This document shows positions 10,561 to 21,475 of a stretch of DNA of 64,000 nucleotides, in pieces. The stretch is taken from the NCBI GenBank assembly GCA_027886185.1, contig WOAB01000109.1, positions 8,536,501-8,600,500 of the forward strand. Direction: 5' to 3'. Within the stretch, counting starts at the first letter, position 1. Every line of letters starts with the position of its first letter. The translations under genes were made by a program, and so were the position numbers. Under the pieces are notes generated by a model. That model did no database searches, was not told where the DNA came from, and saw nothing but the letters and a program-made list of their open reading frames with translations. This DNA comes from Rheum nobile. Taxonomy: Eukaryota > Streptophyta > Magnoliopsida > Caryophyllales > Polygonaceae.

Positions 10561-11099
10561 AAATACCTAGCTTCTTTATATGTTCTTTTGACTTTCGTTT
10601 CATATCGTTATTTACTTTCTATGTTTAGCTTCTTGTTTTCTTTTTCTTTGAAGAAATTTTGGAACCTAAATAAGTAGGCCTCTCTTAAATTTGTTTGGTT
10701 TGTATATATATTTCAAAGATTTCTGAGATCAGAAAACAAGTTCAATTTGGTTGGTTTTCCTAAATTTAATTGAATAGTCTTTGAATGTCTTCTATTATAC
10801 ATATCATTTTTTACTAATCTTTTTATGTACTTTTATTGAAATGATACAATCACTCTAAATTTATACCAACGTTCAGTTGAAATTTTGTATCCCCTTGCGG
10901 ATACATTTGATGGTTTAGATTGGACTGTTGGAACTCATTTTTTATGTGGCGTCGGTAACTTTTTCGGGCACAATTCCGGTGGACTCCGGCCAACAACAAC
11001 ACCGGAAAATGGAAGTATTGACTTCGTCTACACGAGTACATTCTCGTAATGTACTCATACGACAAAAATGATTTCCGTTTGAATGAGAAATGGAGGCCC
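10561..11099. other. unassigned AT-rich DNA
   Basis: No gene, RNA or repeat that I can support is visible between the RHD3 fragment and the Copia-A LTR. It does not match the right flank of Copia-A, so no target duplication could be recognised. Confidence 0.4.
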
Positions 11100-11170
11100 A
11101 AAGTTGGATGCATGAAGTGCATAAACTTGGGAAATATTGGGATAAATATTTGTCCCACATTGGAAGTTTG

Positions 11171-11863
11171 GAGGAACATTTCACTAGTATATATACTAGG
11201 AAATTGGATCCAAGGTTGTGGCCTTGGGTCACCACCAATGTGTAATGGAGAGAGGATCTAGCTCATCAAGACCACACGAGCCGAGCCGAGCGAGGGCTTG
11301 GGTTGGGTTGGATCGGATAGGGCCGATCCAGAAACCCAGCCCAAGCCCCTCTCCACTCAGATAGTGGGTCGAAGCAGCACTCCAACAAAGGCTATAAAAG
11401 AGTCATCTACACCTCATTCTTATTATCTGAACAATCAGCAACATCTCGCACTGAAAAAACGTCTCCTTCTCTGTTTTCAAATTCGAGTCTGAGAGTACTA
11501 CGCAGATCAAGTTCGGAGGAATATTCACTAGTATATATACTAGGAAATTGGATCCAAGGTTGTGGCCTTGGGTCACCACCAATGTGTAATGGAGAGAGGA
11601 CCTAGCTCATCAAGACCACACGAGCCGAGCGAGCGAGGGCTTGGGTTGGGTTGGATCGGATAGGGCTTGGCCGATCCAGAAACCCAGCCCAAGCCCCTCT
11701 CCACTCAGATAGTGGGTCGAAGCAGCACTCCAACAGAGGCTATAAAAGAGTCATCTACACCTCATTCTTATTATCTGAACAATCAGCAACATCTCCCACT
11801 GAAAAAACATCTCCTTCTCTGTTTTCAAATTCGAGTCTGAGAGTACTACGCAGATCAAGTTCG
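11171..11863 (+). repeat. tandem duplication of the Copia-A promoter block
   Basis: Copy 1 (11171-11515) and copy 2 (11516-11863) are nearly identical, each running from GAGGAA..TCACTAGTATATATAC to CGCAGATCAAGTTCG. Each holds a TATAAAAG box (11393-11400 and 11741-11748). The 3' LTR has only one such block, with its TATAAAAG at 29229-29236. Confidence 0.9.
11393..11748 (+). promoter_or_regulatory. two LTR TATA boxes
   Basis: GGCTATAAAAGAGTCATC occurs twice, 348 bp apart, and once in the 3' LTR. It is the best core-promoter candidate of this element. Transcription would start roughly 25-35 bp downstream of each. Confidence 0.65.
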
Positions 11864-12545
11864 TAGCCTTCTTTGCATTGGTTGCGCAATTCAGAAGCGT
11901 TTTGCAGTTGTATCCTGGGATTCGGAACGCCGAAGAACCGTCACAATACGGGGCGTTTTCAGAATTAAGGAAAGAGATCCTGTCTCGACTCTGCACCAGA
12001 TTCAATCTGAATATCGTTCGGTATAATTTCGTTATTTTAATTACAATTTATGTGCGTTTCTATTATTGCAGTTTAATTCTGTTCGATTCTGAAATAGCGT
12101 TCCTATAGTCTTAATTCTGAAAAACTCGTTTAAACTGCTATATCGCACTAACAAAGTTTTTGTTTATGAGTTTCATACACAACGCAACGGATTTTTTTCC
12201 TGTTCGTTTCTAACGTTCTGTTGCAAGAAATTTTTTGGGAATTATTCCGAATTTAATTCGTATTCGCATCTGCAGTTTCTAACATTCTGTGCAGGAAATA
12301 TATTTTCAAAAAAATTATTTCGAATTAATTAGTATCTGCATCTGCGATTTCTAACCTGGTTCTCGCAGAAAAATTGCTTCGGGATTTCTAAACTATCTAC
12401 GCAGGAATTGTTTCCGGAATCAATTCGAATTTAATTCGAATCTATATCTGAAATCCTCCTATTCTGCAATTTAATTCGATTTAAATTGCATTCGTTAATT
12501 TCCGTACTGATTCTGGTTGCGTTTCTGTGAACAGATTCTGATATC

Positions 12546-13640
12546 ATGGCTGATATGAATGAGAAATCTGTCGCTAAGGTTGCTAGAGCCGGAAATGGAA
12601 ATCCTATTGAGTCGACACCCCAAATTCAGTTTGGGAGTGGTCTGCCAGTAGTGAATTTGCCTACAAGGAATCTGCAAGCAGTAAACCTATCAGCGGCGAA
12701 TCTGTAAGCCGCAGGGGTCGGAACTGATGCTCATCAGATTGTCCACCCGACTGCTTATCATGCTGTCCAACCGACAGTCCATATGCCTGCTGCTGTAAAC
12801 GCATGCTTGATGCCAGAAAAGTTCGATGGAATTGGCTTCAAGACATGGCAGCAGAAGATGTTCTTTTTTCTGACCACATTGAAGCTAGAACAGTATCTGA
12901 ATGAGGATAAGCCTGTGCTTCTGCCTCAGAATACTGATGTTCTATCCCGAGCCAGCATTGATGCCTGGATTCATGGGGATTTTCTGTGCAAAGGTTGGGT
13001 TCAAAGCCGCCTGATAGATCCACTGTACAATGTGTACAGTAAGATCAAGACTTCCAGGGAACTCTGGGTTGCTTTGGAAAAGAAGTACAAGTCTGAGGAT
13101 GCAGGCTCCAAGAAGTTCGCAGTGGCAAAGTTTCTAGACTTCAAAATGGTGGACTCTAAGCCCATCATGGAGCAAGTTGAAGAGCTCCAGCTTCTCACGC
13201 ATGAGATCATTGCTGAAGGAATGTCGATCTGTGAGACATTCCAGGTGGCTGCGTTCATTGAGAAACTCCCTCCAGGATGGAAGGATTTGAAGAGCTACCT
13301 GAAGTAAAAGCGAAAGGCAATGACTGTAGAAGACTTGATAGTCAGGTTGCGGGTTGAGTCAACCAACCGCAAAGCAGATGGGGTTCAGCCTGTTGAACAG
13401 AAGGCTAACTTGGCTGAACACAAGGACAAAGGGAAGAAACGGAAGTTCCAACCCCAAAGCTCCAACAACTTCAAGAAGCAACCAGCTAAGAAGTTCAGTG
13501 GGAAATGCCACAAGTGTGGTAAAATGGGTCCCAAGGCTGACGAATGTCGTAGCAAGGCTGATCCGCGCAAGGACAAGGGGAAATCCCAAGTCAACATGAC
13601 TGAAGGCAGGCTCTCGGATGCAGATCTGTGTGCTGTAGTG
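12546..13640 (+). pseudogene. gag: Copia-A gag
   Basis: ATG at 12546 starts MADMNEKSVAKVARAG. An in-frame TAA falls near 12706, and the same frame continues as MPEKFDGIGFKTWQQKMFFF and the UBN2 core, to a TAA at 13305-13307 and then basic NC sequence. The zinc knuckle at about 13507 reads CHKCGKMGPKADEC, where the conserved His of GH is replaced by Pro, so zinc binding is probably lost. Gag would package the RNA in virus-like particles. It runs in frame into the protease. Confidence 0.9.
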
Positions 13641-13863
13641 TCTAAAGTCAACATGGTTGGAGACAACCCAAGGGAATGGTGGTACGATACAGGTGCTACC
13701 AGACACATCTGCTCTGACAGGGGAATGTTCACCACTTATCAGCAGAGCAAGAGCGACGAACATCTATTTATGGGGAACTCGTCCACATCCAATGTCGAAG
13801 GTCACGACAAAGTGGTGTTAAAGCTGACTTCAGAGAAGGAGCTGACTCTCACTAATGTCATGC
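13641..13863 (+). pseudogene. pol: Copia-A protease start
   Basis: The active-site region WWYDTGATRHICS starts at about 13679, followed by LFMGNSST and ELTLTNVM. The frame is cut exactly after NVM by the solo LTR at 13864 and resumes on the far side with HVLDIRKNLISGTLLSKNGF, once the duplicated CATGC is taken into account. Confidence 0.88.
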
Positions 13864-15019
13864 TGATAACAACAATTTGTCGCCTAATTACTGCTATGCA
13901 AGTTATCCAAACAAACCTAATACGTAGTCCTAGGCAAGTAAGGGTCGAGTCCTTAGGGAGACAGATTCTATCTTTATATGCAATTTCTATGTCAATCTTA
14001 AGTAACCAGAGGGGGGTTTTGTGTGTTTAAAAAGATCTAAGCATGCAAAGGCAAACAAACTAAAGTTTATGAATTCAGTAATTGGGGAAATAGCTCAGCC
14101 AAACAAAATATCCACTATTCGTATGACAAGTTGATCATAGATAATCATTCAATATCTCATGCAATGGAAATTCCTATTCCTTTTCTAAAGTAACTACAAG
14201 CACAATCAGATACTTATAGCACTAACTAGTTAAACAACCATGAAACCATCAAGATTCAGTTTAACAACAGCATTAAGCCTAGGAATATAATTAGGATGCA
14301 ATCTAGCATAAAACAACCAGCTTTTATCCTAGAATGTAAATCAATTCTCTTCTACATAAGACTAGCACAACCAGATACTAGTACGATGCAGTTGCTACTA
14401 CGAAATAGATATGCTCAACCAGTAACAATCTAATTCTAGCAATCAATCAATAAAGACAATACCTAGTTGCGCAGGCTAGAAACTGTCAATATTAATCATA
14501 AGCAATTCAGACAAGAGAATAGATAAAATCTATGCGATAGATAAGGAACGAAAATCTCACAACTAAATCAAGACGAAAGCTTCAATTGTCTGACTAAGCA
14601 AAAGTGGCTTAGTTCTTCATAGCAAAGTACGCAGAATAGATGAAAAGATGAAAGTAGGGTTCGAGAGGAAAACAAGCCTTCCCTCTAACCTTAAATACTA
14701 AAGATAATAAGTCTCTAAAAATAATCCAAAATGAAATTACATAAAAATACTTAATAATAAGAAAATAACGAAATAAGGAAATAAAAGCCCGGATTCACTT
14801 CCGACGGCGGCGGCGGTCGCCGTAAGCCTGGCGGCGGTCGCCGCCAGAATACTTGCTGAGATCTTCTTTGGTTCAGCTCTATAAAAGTCCTAAAATGCCT
14901 CCAAGTGACGTCTTCAGTGTCTACACTCCAAAGCTCCAGAAAGACTCCAATGCTCCCCTAAACACCACTAAACATATGCTAAAACTCCGTATATACACAC
15001 AACATAATCGTGTGTATCA
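13864..15019 (-). mobile_element. solo LTR (probably Ty3/gypsy) inside Copia-A
   Basis: This 1156-bp insert has ends TGATAAC...GTGTATCA (TG..CA with short inverted ends) and a perfect 5-bp duplication CATGC at 13859-13863 and 15020-15024. There is no coding sequence, primer site or second copy, so it is a solo LTR left by recombination. On the minus strand its last 150 bp (CTCCCTAAGGACTCGACCC, ACTTGCATAGCAG) resemble the U5 of plant Athila/Tat-type gypsy elements, which is why minus orientation is proposed. A GC-rich GGCGGTCGCCG block lies at about 14803-14845. Confidence 0.88.
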
Positions 15020-16140
15020 CATGCACGTGCTAGATATACGGAAGAATCTGATCTCCGGCACTTTGCTGAGCAAGAACGGCTTCGCTGTGAAGTTCGTGTC
15101 TGACAAGCTAGTTCTCTCTAAGAATGGGGTTTATTTGGGCAAGGGTTATGTAAAGGATGGACTGGTCAAATTGAATGTAATGACAGTCATCCCAAAATCT
15201 GTTATAACCGATGTTTTAATGAATAAGAATAATCCTATTGCTTATGTTGTTGAGTCTTTTAATATTTGGCATGAACGATTAGGGCATGTGAATTACAAGT
15301 CTATACAAAGACTAATTAACATGAACCTGATTCCAAAATGCAAATCAAGTAAAGACAAATGTGAAGTATGCGTACAGGCCAAACTCACAAAAACGCCATC
15401 TCCACATGTAGAGAGAACAACCGAACCTCTAGGTTTAATACACACAGATCTGTGTGATTTAAAATTTGTGCAAACTAGAGGCGGTAAAAAGTATTTCGTG
15501 ACCTTTATCGATGATTGCACAAAATACTGTTATGTATACTTGCTAAGAAGCAAGGATGAGGCCTTGAAAAAATTCAAAGAATGCAAGTTGGAAGTTGAAA
15601 ACCAACTTAGTAAAACCATAAAAATTATCCGAAGTGATAGAGGAGGCGAGTATGATGAACCTTTCAACGCGTTTTGTAGAGAACACGAGATTATTCATCA
15701 AACAACTGCTCCCTACTCACCAGAATCTAACGGAGTTGCGGAACGAAAGAACTGAACTCTGAAAGAGATGATGAATGCAATGTTGCAGGAATCTGGGTTA
15801 TCCCAGAACATGTGGGGGGAAACGTTGCTTATCACAAATTATATCCTCAACAAGATACCGCATAAGGTTACTGGCAAAACGCCATACGAACTTTGGAAAG
15901 GTAACGTACCATCGTACAAATACCTCAAAGTGTGGGGGTGTCTAGCAAAAGTGGCAGTACTACCTCCTAAAAAGGTCACAATTGGACCTAAGACCGTTGA
16001 TTGTATTTTCATAGGATATGCACACAACAGTAGTGCTTATCGGTTTTTGGTATATAAATCTGACATACCAGACATACATGCAAATACAATAATGGAATCA
16101 AGGAATGCGTCCTTCTTTGAACATGTGTTTCCGTGTAAGG
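15020..16140 (+). pseudogene. pol: Copia-A integrase
   Basis: The GAG-pre-integrase segment (IWHERLGHVNYKSI, CEVCVQAKLTKTP) is followed by the catalytic core: IHTDLCD, IIRSDRGGEYD and PESNGVAERKN supply D, D and E. TGA at 15753-15755, probably from CGA Arg after ERKN, interrupts it. The frame continues with LKEMMNAMLQESG, TPYELWKG and LKVWGCLAKV and the usual FIGYAHNSSAYRF region. It would have integrated the cDNA; the stop makes it inactive. Confidence 0.9.
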
Positions 16141-16750
16141 ATAAAGAACATCCGAAACGAACTCGTGAACAAAGAGAAGCAGACACTTCTGTAAATGAAA
16201 CAGAAGAGGAAAAAGATGAACCTAGACGAAGCAAAAGAGCTCAAAAGGAGAAATCTTTTGGGCATGAGTTCATAACGGCCATTCTTTTAGAGAATGAGCC
16301 TAGAACATTCAAAGAAATCATGTCTACACCTGATGCACCTTCATGGAAGGAAACAGTAAAAAGCGAAATAGACTCCATTATGCAGAACCATACATGGGAG
16401 TTAGTCAATTTGCCACAAGGGTGTAAAGCACTTGGGTGCAAATGGATTTTCAAAACAAAATTAAAAACCGATGGCTCAATAGAGAAGCACAAGGCTAGGC
16501 TTGTGGTGCAAGGATTCCGACAAAAAGAGGGCTTGGATTTCTTTGACACTTATTCTCCGGTTACGAGAATAACTTCAATCAGAATGCTAATAGCAATAGC
16601 AGCATTACGAAACCTCGAAATTCATCAAATGGATGTGAAAACTGCCTTTCTAAATGGAGAATTAGAAGAGGAGATATATATGAAACAACCTAAGGGTTAT
16701 GTTATTCCTGGACAGGAACACAAGGTGTGCAGACTTGTCAAGTCTCTATA
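16141..16750 (+). pseudogene. pol: Copia-A reverse transcriptase, 5' part
   Basis: The frame reads SWKETVKSEIDSIMQNHTWE, ALGCKWIFKTKLKTDGSIEK, ARLVVQGF and FLNGELEEEIYMKQPKGY, ending VCRLVKSLY at 16750. The next residues of the conserved YGLKQAP box lie beyond the chromovirus at 27284. The five bases CTATA at 16746-16750 are the target duplication. Confidence 0.92.
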
Positions 16751-19124
16751 TGTTATACCCCGTAATTTTGTAAGGTTAATTTGGGAATTTTGGGAATTTT
16801 CCCAAACACCCGTTTTGTACGTCGGATTTAATTCAGAGAGTTTAAGACATTCTGTAATGATCTCTGTATCTGTAATATTTTTCTCAGTGAAATAAAATAC
16901 AGATGACGTACTTTGGATGTTAATACTCGTTCGTGTACGATTATTTTTATCCCGAGTTAAGTCGATATCGTCCAAAAGCTGAAAAGGGCAAAGCCACGGT
17001 GGCGGCGACCGCCGTGAAGGGCTCGAGGCAACAGTTCCCTCGTCTTCTAGCTGGGCGCGAAGACCAGAAAACGGCGACCGCCGCATTAAGGGCGGCGACC
17101 GCCGTAAGTTGCCCGCCGTAGTGGTTTTGTGAGGCGGCGACCGGGTGAGTGGCGGCGCCCACCGCGAGCTTGCTAGCGGGTAAAATCCAGCAGTCACCGG
17201 CGAGCCTCTGACGCGCCGATTTAGCCCTGCTCCGCCTCATTGTAGACCATCATGGTGTCCCCTTGTGCTTTGGCTATAAATTGAGGAGGTTTTGGGTCAG
17301 ATTGGGCACAAATCTCAGCCTAAATCTCTCAATTTTCTTCTCGCCGGAAAAGCTTGCTTCGTCGGAGTTTAGTGGTGATCGTCGGGGGTGTTGTTGGTGT
17401 GTTCCAGTAGCCCTTGAGAAGCCTCTTGGTTGCCTTTGAAGGTCAGAACCCAAGCAAGGCCAAAGGGGAGCGTTTCGCGTGTGTTTGGTGAGTTTTCTGC
17501 CCTCACCGTTCTGTTCTGGGTTCACCGCGGCGACCGCCGTGTTCTCGGCGATGACCGCCGTGATGAACGCGGCGCCCGCCGTGATGAACCCGACGACCGC
17601 CGCCAGAAGGTCGTGGCTCCTTTTATCCTCGGTCCTTGGTGGTCGTCTTTCGGGCGTCGTTTCCTTCGGTTCCTTCGTCTTTTCTTAGATTCGTACTAGT
17701 TATGTCGGATCTAACTTAGGGTTTCTCTTATGGGTCGACTCGAAGGTTGTTGTGCTATCGGAGCTATACCCGTGTCGAGCCCGGAATCCCGTCGTCGTTA
17801 GGCTTATTCTAGATCTGCGGACTAAGGCAAGTGGCGGTTCGCTCTTGCTCATTCGTTCCATATTTAAATTAGTTATCAGTAGTTTATCTGAGTAATTAAT
17901 TTGGAATGAATACTCTGTTTGTCTGGAGATGGTTTTGGTAAACTGCTTTGGAAAACAAAATATTGAGATTATAATAGGTTGTATATCTGCTAGAACAACG
18001 CTATTATTTATGATCGCCTTCCGGGCATTTATGTGGATTTTATCCTGAACTGTTGTTGTGCTGGAACTGTTTAGTTAGCACTGGTAATTAGGAACGTCAC
18101 TTGGACTCCGTTCAGTCGTTTCTTTATAATCTAGTATTGAGGTGGCTCGTCCCCATCTAGTACTCTTTAAGGTCATGACCGGTCTCTTTCACAAGTGTGT
18201 AGAGGCAGGACACTTAGCTGGTGTCACCAACCTTCCGGTGTGCGTCACTCTCGACGAAACGTATACTAAGATGTGTCGTCCCAATGGTGGGGTACACATG
18301 AAAAAGTCTAATAACGTGGTTGCGTGTTTTTGAAACATAAATCAGTTAAGTGCTACTCGACGCACATAATTAATAAAACTTTGGCGAGTAGTGCAGCTAA
18401 GCGATAGTGCAGCTAGGAAAGCTCGTCTTATCTTTTAAGTCGCTCGAATGCGATACTGTGTTTATTAAAAGTTCTAGACTTTGTCATTCTTTCCGATAAG
18501 ATTCACTTCAGTTGGAATCTTCTCTTGTTCATATCTATTGTTGATTTTTTTCAGTAGAAGTATGAAGGTTGATTATCGTTATCGGTTATTATTCGAGAAA
18601 CGATGAGTCTGACCTAATACAACTACTTCGAACCTTCTGCTTTGTACCCTTGCTAGTATATTCAGTAGACTAACCCACGAACATTGTTCTCCGCATGTGG
18701 GCTGGTGTCATCCGTTCGATTCGACACATCAGATAGAGCGTAGTTGAGAAGACTAGAAAGACTATGGAGGCGACGTTGGTTTTTCGATGTTTTAATAATG
18801 TATTTTAATCAGGTTGAGATCTTTTGGGCAATGACTTTGGTTGTTATGTGTTTTATAAGACTTCCGCTGTACCCTACTTTATAAGACTTCCGCTGTATTT
18901 GGGTTTAAACTCTGTGTTAGCCTATTCGGGATTGGGTTGTAATCCCGTAACTCATGTTTCTTTGACAATGTTATGTTTTGGAATTGAATGCTTTGATCAT
19001 TATGTATCATTTGTATTTCATAAATTGTATTTAATTGGTAAAGCCTTGGGTGATCTCGGTAAGGAACACTAGGGTCACTGGCGGTAATACCTTTCCAAAA
19101 GGGTTAAGTTTTAGGGGTGTTACA
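16751..19124 (+). repeat. chromovirus 5' LTR
   Basis: This 2374-bp LTR matches 24906-27278. GC-rich blocks with repeated GGCGACCGCCG lie at about 17000-17110 and 17526-17606, in contrast to AT-rich DNA elsewhere. GCTATAAATTGAGG near 17271 is the likely TATA box. Short open frames inside it are not genes. Confidence 0.95.
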
Positions 19125-19128
19125 GTTG

Positions 19129-19141
19129 TGGTATCAGAGCC
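19129..19141 (+). other. chromovirus primer-binding site
   Basis: TGGTATCAGAGCC lies four bases after the 5' LTR and is complementary to the 3' end of initiator methionine tRNA. Confidence 0.9.
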
Positions 19142-19329
19142 AAAGGTTTTAAAACGGGTTTGGAATTTTTATAAACCATTTATCCATTTTTGAAAATGCT
19201 TTAAAAAAAATGGGGCTATGAATTTTCAAAGTGAAAAGAATTTAAAAACACCGTTCATAGTCATGTCTTCTGGATAGTCTGATGTAGTAAGCTTGCTTCT
19301 ATGTCTAGAAAGACTAACTCGATTCCTCG

Positions 19330-20205
19330 TTGTCCTGTTGGATAGGTGCATGTCTCTCTCTCAGATCGGGGTCGGAGGAGGCCAAGACGGACCCGCCGTC
19401 TCCAGGCAGGCTAGATTTTCCGATTCCCCAGCGATGCTTCGAGGTTGGATGCCCGAGTAGCCCGCCCGAGGACATCAAGTATGTTATTCCCGAGTCTGTT
19501 GTTCTGGCACCTAGGGATGTTGTGGTCACTATAGCTGCACCTGTAGAGCCGCCAAGAATTGAGGAAGTACAGGAGGCAGAGCAGGAAGAAGATGAGTTGT
19601 CAAGGTACGAGCAAGGGTACTATAACAACGACTTCCTGCTTGGACCAATCCCAGAAGAGATCGGGTATAAGGAAGATGAGATGCTTGAGGTAGATCCTGT
19701 CGAGGATGAGGATATGATTGAGGATGATCCCGAGGATGCGGATCCCATTGAGGATGATCCCGAGGATGAGGATCCCATAGAGGATGATCTAGAGGAGGAA
19801 CCTAAGATGGACCTTGAGGGGCAGGATCAGGAGCCCGGTTCAGATTTGCCGCGTGTGGTAGAGTTGTCACCAGTGCCGGTTTATGCACTCATGACTGATG
19901 CTGATTGGGAGGCACTGTACACTGAGTACGGTATTGGGAGGAGTGGCCCGACCATGATCTACGAGGACTATCCGCCTACTCCGCCTCGGAGGAGGAGGAG
20001 ATCAGAGGCTGAGTTGAGAGAGATCCTTCGTCAGAGCGAGATGATCTCTCATATGGAGCAGCAGCGACGGATGGACGAGATGATCGCTAGCGCTCAGAGG
20101 AGGGCTGGGATAGGAGGACCACTCATGAACGATCCCTACATCTCCATGACTGAGATTGGGTCAGGATCACCAGAGCCATGTGATCCAGGGCCGAGCAGGG
20201 TGTGA
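19330..20205 (+). CDS. acidic 291-aa ORF upstream of chromovirus gag
   Basis: An uninterrupted frame lies between the primer site and gag. It has an acidic middle with repeats of the form DDPEDxDPIEDD (about residues 125-165), a later Arg-rich patch (PPRRRRRSEAELREIL) and a Met-rich helix-like segment. I recognise no enzyme domain. It stays open while gag and pol are broken, but acidic repeats can stay open by chance. The start at 19330 is the first ATG; the true start may be later. It may be the N-terminal part of an extended Gag, because chromovirus Gags often begin with such linkers. Function unknown. Confidence 0.5.
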   Translation: MSCWIGACLSLRSGSEEAKTDPPSPGRLDFPIPQRCFEVGCPSSPPEDIKYVIPESVVLAPRDVVVTIAAPVEPPRIEEVQEAEQEEDELSRYEQGYYNNDFLLGPIPEEIGYKEDEMLEVDPVEDEDMIEDDPEDADPIEDDPEDEDPIEDDLEEEPKMDLEGQDQEPGSDLPRVVELSPVPVYALMTDADWEALYTEYGIGRSGPTMIYEDYPPTPPRRRRRSEAELREILRQSEMISHMEQQRRMDEMIASAQRRAGIGGPLMNDPYISMTEIGSGSPEPCDPGPSRV

Positions 20206-20371
20206 AGCCCGTCGCCAGAGCTAGATGGTGAGCCTAGCCTGAAGAGACCCTGCACTAGAAGCCTATCTTACAAGAGACGTTTTAGAGCGCCTTGATGAGG
20301 ATCGGCGTTGCCTATCGTAGTAGTTTCCTTCTTAGTATTCCAGTATGTACTTTGTGTAATATTTCAGTATT

Positions 20372-21475
20372 TCTATGCGACCTAATGCACCTCAAGCGCA
20401 AGGTGTGCATAATCCCCCACCGGTTCCGAGGTTTGAGGAGCCAAAAACCATGCTGCCCAGGAGAATGCAGTCAGGACTAGGGACAACTATGGTCGTGCTC
20501 TGAAAACCATCAGTTCTATGAGGCCTGACAGCTACAATGGAAAAGGGGAACCCATCAGGGTGACCCATTGGTTTTCTCATATGGAGAGGCTGTTCCGCAA
20601 TGTAATGTGTACCGAGGCTGAGAAGGTCCACATAGCTTCCTTGCAGTTGAAGGATGAGGCCAGTGAGTGGTGGGAGAGTACAAGCTTAGCTGATAGCCCT
20701 GTGTTGACCTGGTCAATGTTTAAGATCAAGATGACTGACCGTTTCTTCTCTCGAGCTATAGAGAGGAGAAACACAAGGAGTTTCTGTACCCCAAGACTGA
20801 TGGTTTGAAGGTGACCGAGCTGGCAACCAAATTCAACCACCTCTTGCAGTATGTTGGACCTGAGATATCCAGCTAGGCACAAAAGATCTGGTACTTCCAC
20901 GAGTGGATGAGTCCAGATATCAAGCCTTTGATGGTGCACCACACATGCTCTACTTTGGAGCAGTATGTGGATGCAACCTACAAGCTGGAGGTGACTCTGG
21001 AGGAGTCAGTTAAGAGACGTAACCGACAAAGGTCAATGCAGAATCAAGGGAGTGGATTCAAGCGACCTGCGCCACCGTCTAACTTTGCCAAGTCTGGACG
21101 AGCAAAGACGGACATGACTCAAGGAGGGTCAACGCAGCAGTCAGGTCAGAGCAAGAGTTCCTTCCAGTGTTACAACTATGGTGCTGTTGGGCACAAGAGC
21201 ACTGAGTGTCCGAAGGAGAAGAGGTCGTGCTTTGGATGTGGACGTGAGGGGCATTTGCAGAAGTTCTGTAAGCAGGGGAAGCAGAAGGGAGTAGAGTCAC
21301 AGCAGGGGTCAGTTAATCAGAGTAACCAGCCCAGGTTCAAACCAGCTGAGACTCCTAGCCCGTCTATGCAGACCACTGCTCAGAACAAGGGGAAGGCCCC
21401 AACTGCTTCAGGAGGTCAGGGGCAACACCTGTACGAGATGCGTGAGGCGGATGGACCCAACGCTCCGATTGCTCA
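20372..21475 (+). pseudogene. gag: chromovirus gag
   Basis: The frame from ATG 20372 reads a retrotransposon Gag core (MRPDSYNGKGEPIRVTHWF, EASEWWES). An extra base near 20775 shifts it, and the other frame continues HKEFLYPKTDGLKVTELA with a TAG at 20874-20876. Two CCHC knuckles follow: CYNYGAVGHKSTEC at about 21166, with the second Cys changed to Tyr, and an intact CFGCGREGHLQKFC at about 21229. Gag forms the particle and binds RNA. It joins the protease in frame. The start codon choice is uncertain because of the upstream ORF. Confidence 0.88.

Larger units (their letters stand above)
11104..12107 (+). repeat. Copia-A 5' LTR (matched part), internally duplicated
   Basis: It matches 28754-29595 from TTGGATGCAT through GCGTTCCTATA. 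Relative to the 3' LTR it lacks about 140 bp of GC-rich U3 sequence in each half and carries a 345-bp tandem duplication. The sequence from 12108 to about 12536 could still be LTR, because a PBS-like CTGATATCATGG occurs only at about 12538, next to the gag ATG. In that case the 3' LTR has lost its end. Confidence 0.8.

Noticed and set aside
17430..17700. Protein-coding genes in the GC-rich part of the chromovirus LTRs
   Set aside because: The frames are repeated in both LTRs, differ by indels, and come from the GGCGACCGCCG repeats and their complements.
18142..19072. Small ORFs in the 5' LTR (for example MARPHLVLFKVMTGLF and MGNDFGCYVF)
   Set aside because: They recur in the 3' LTR at 26296 and 27002, have no known domains, and lie in non-coding LTR DNA.
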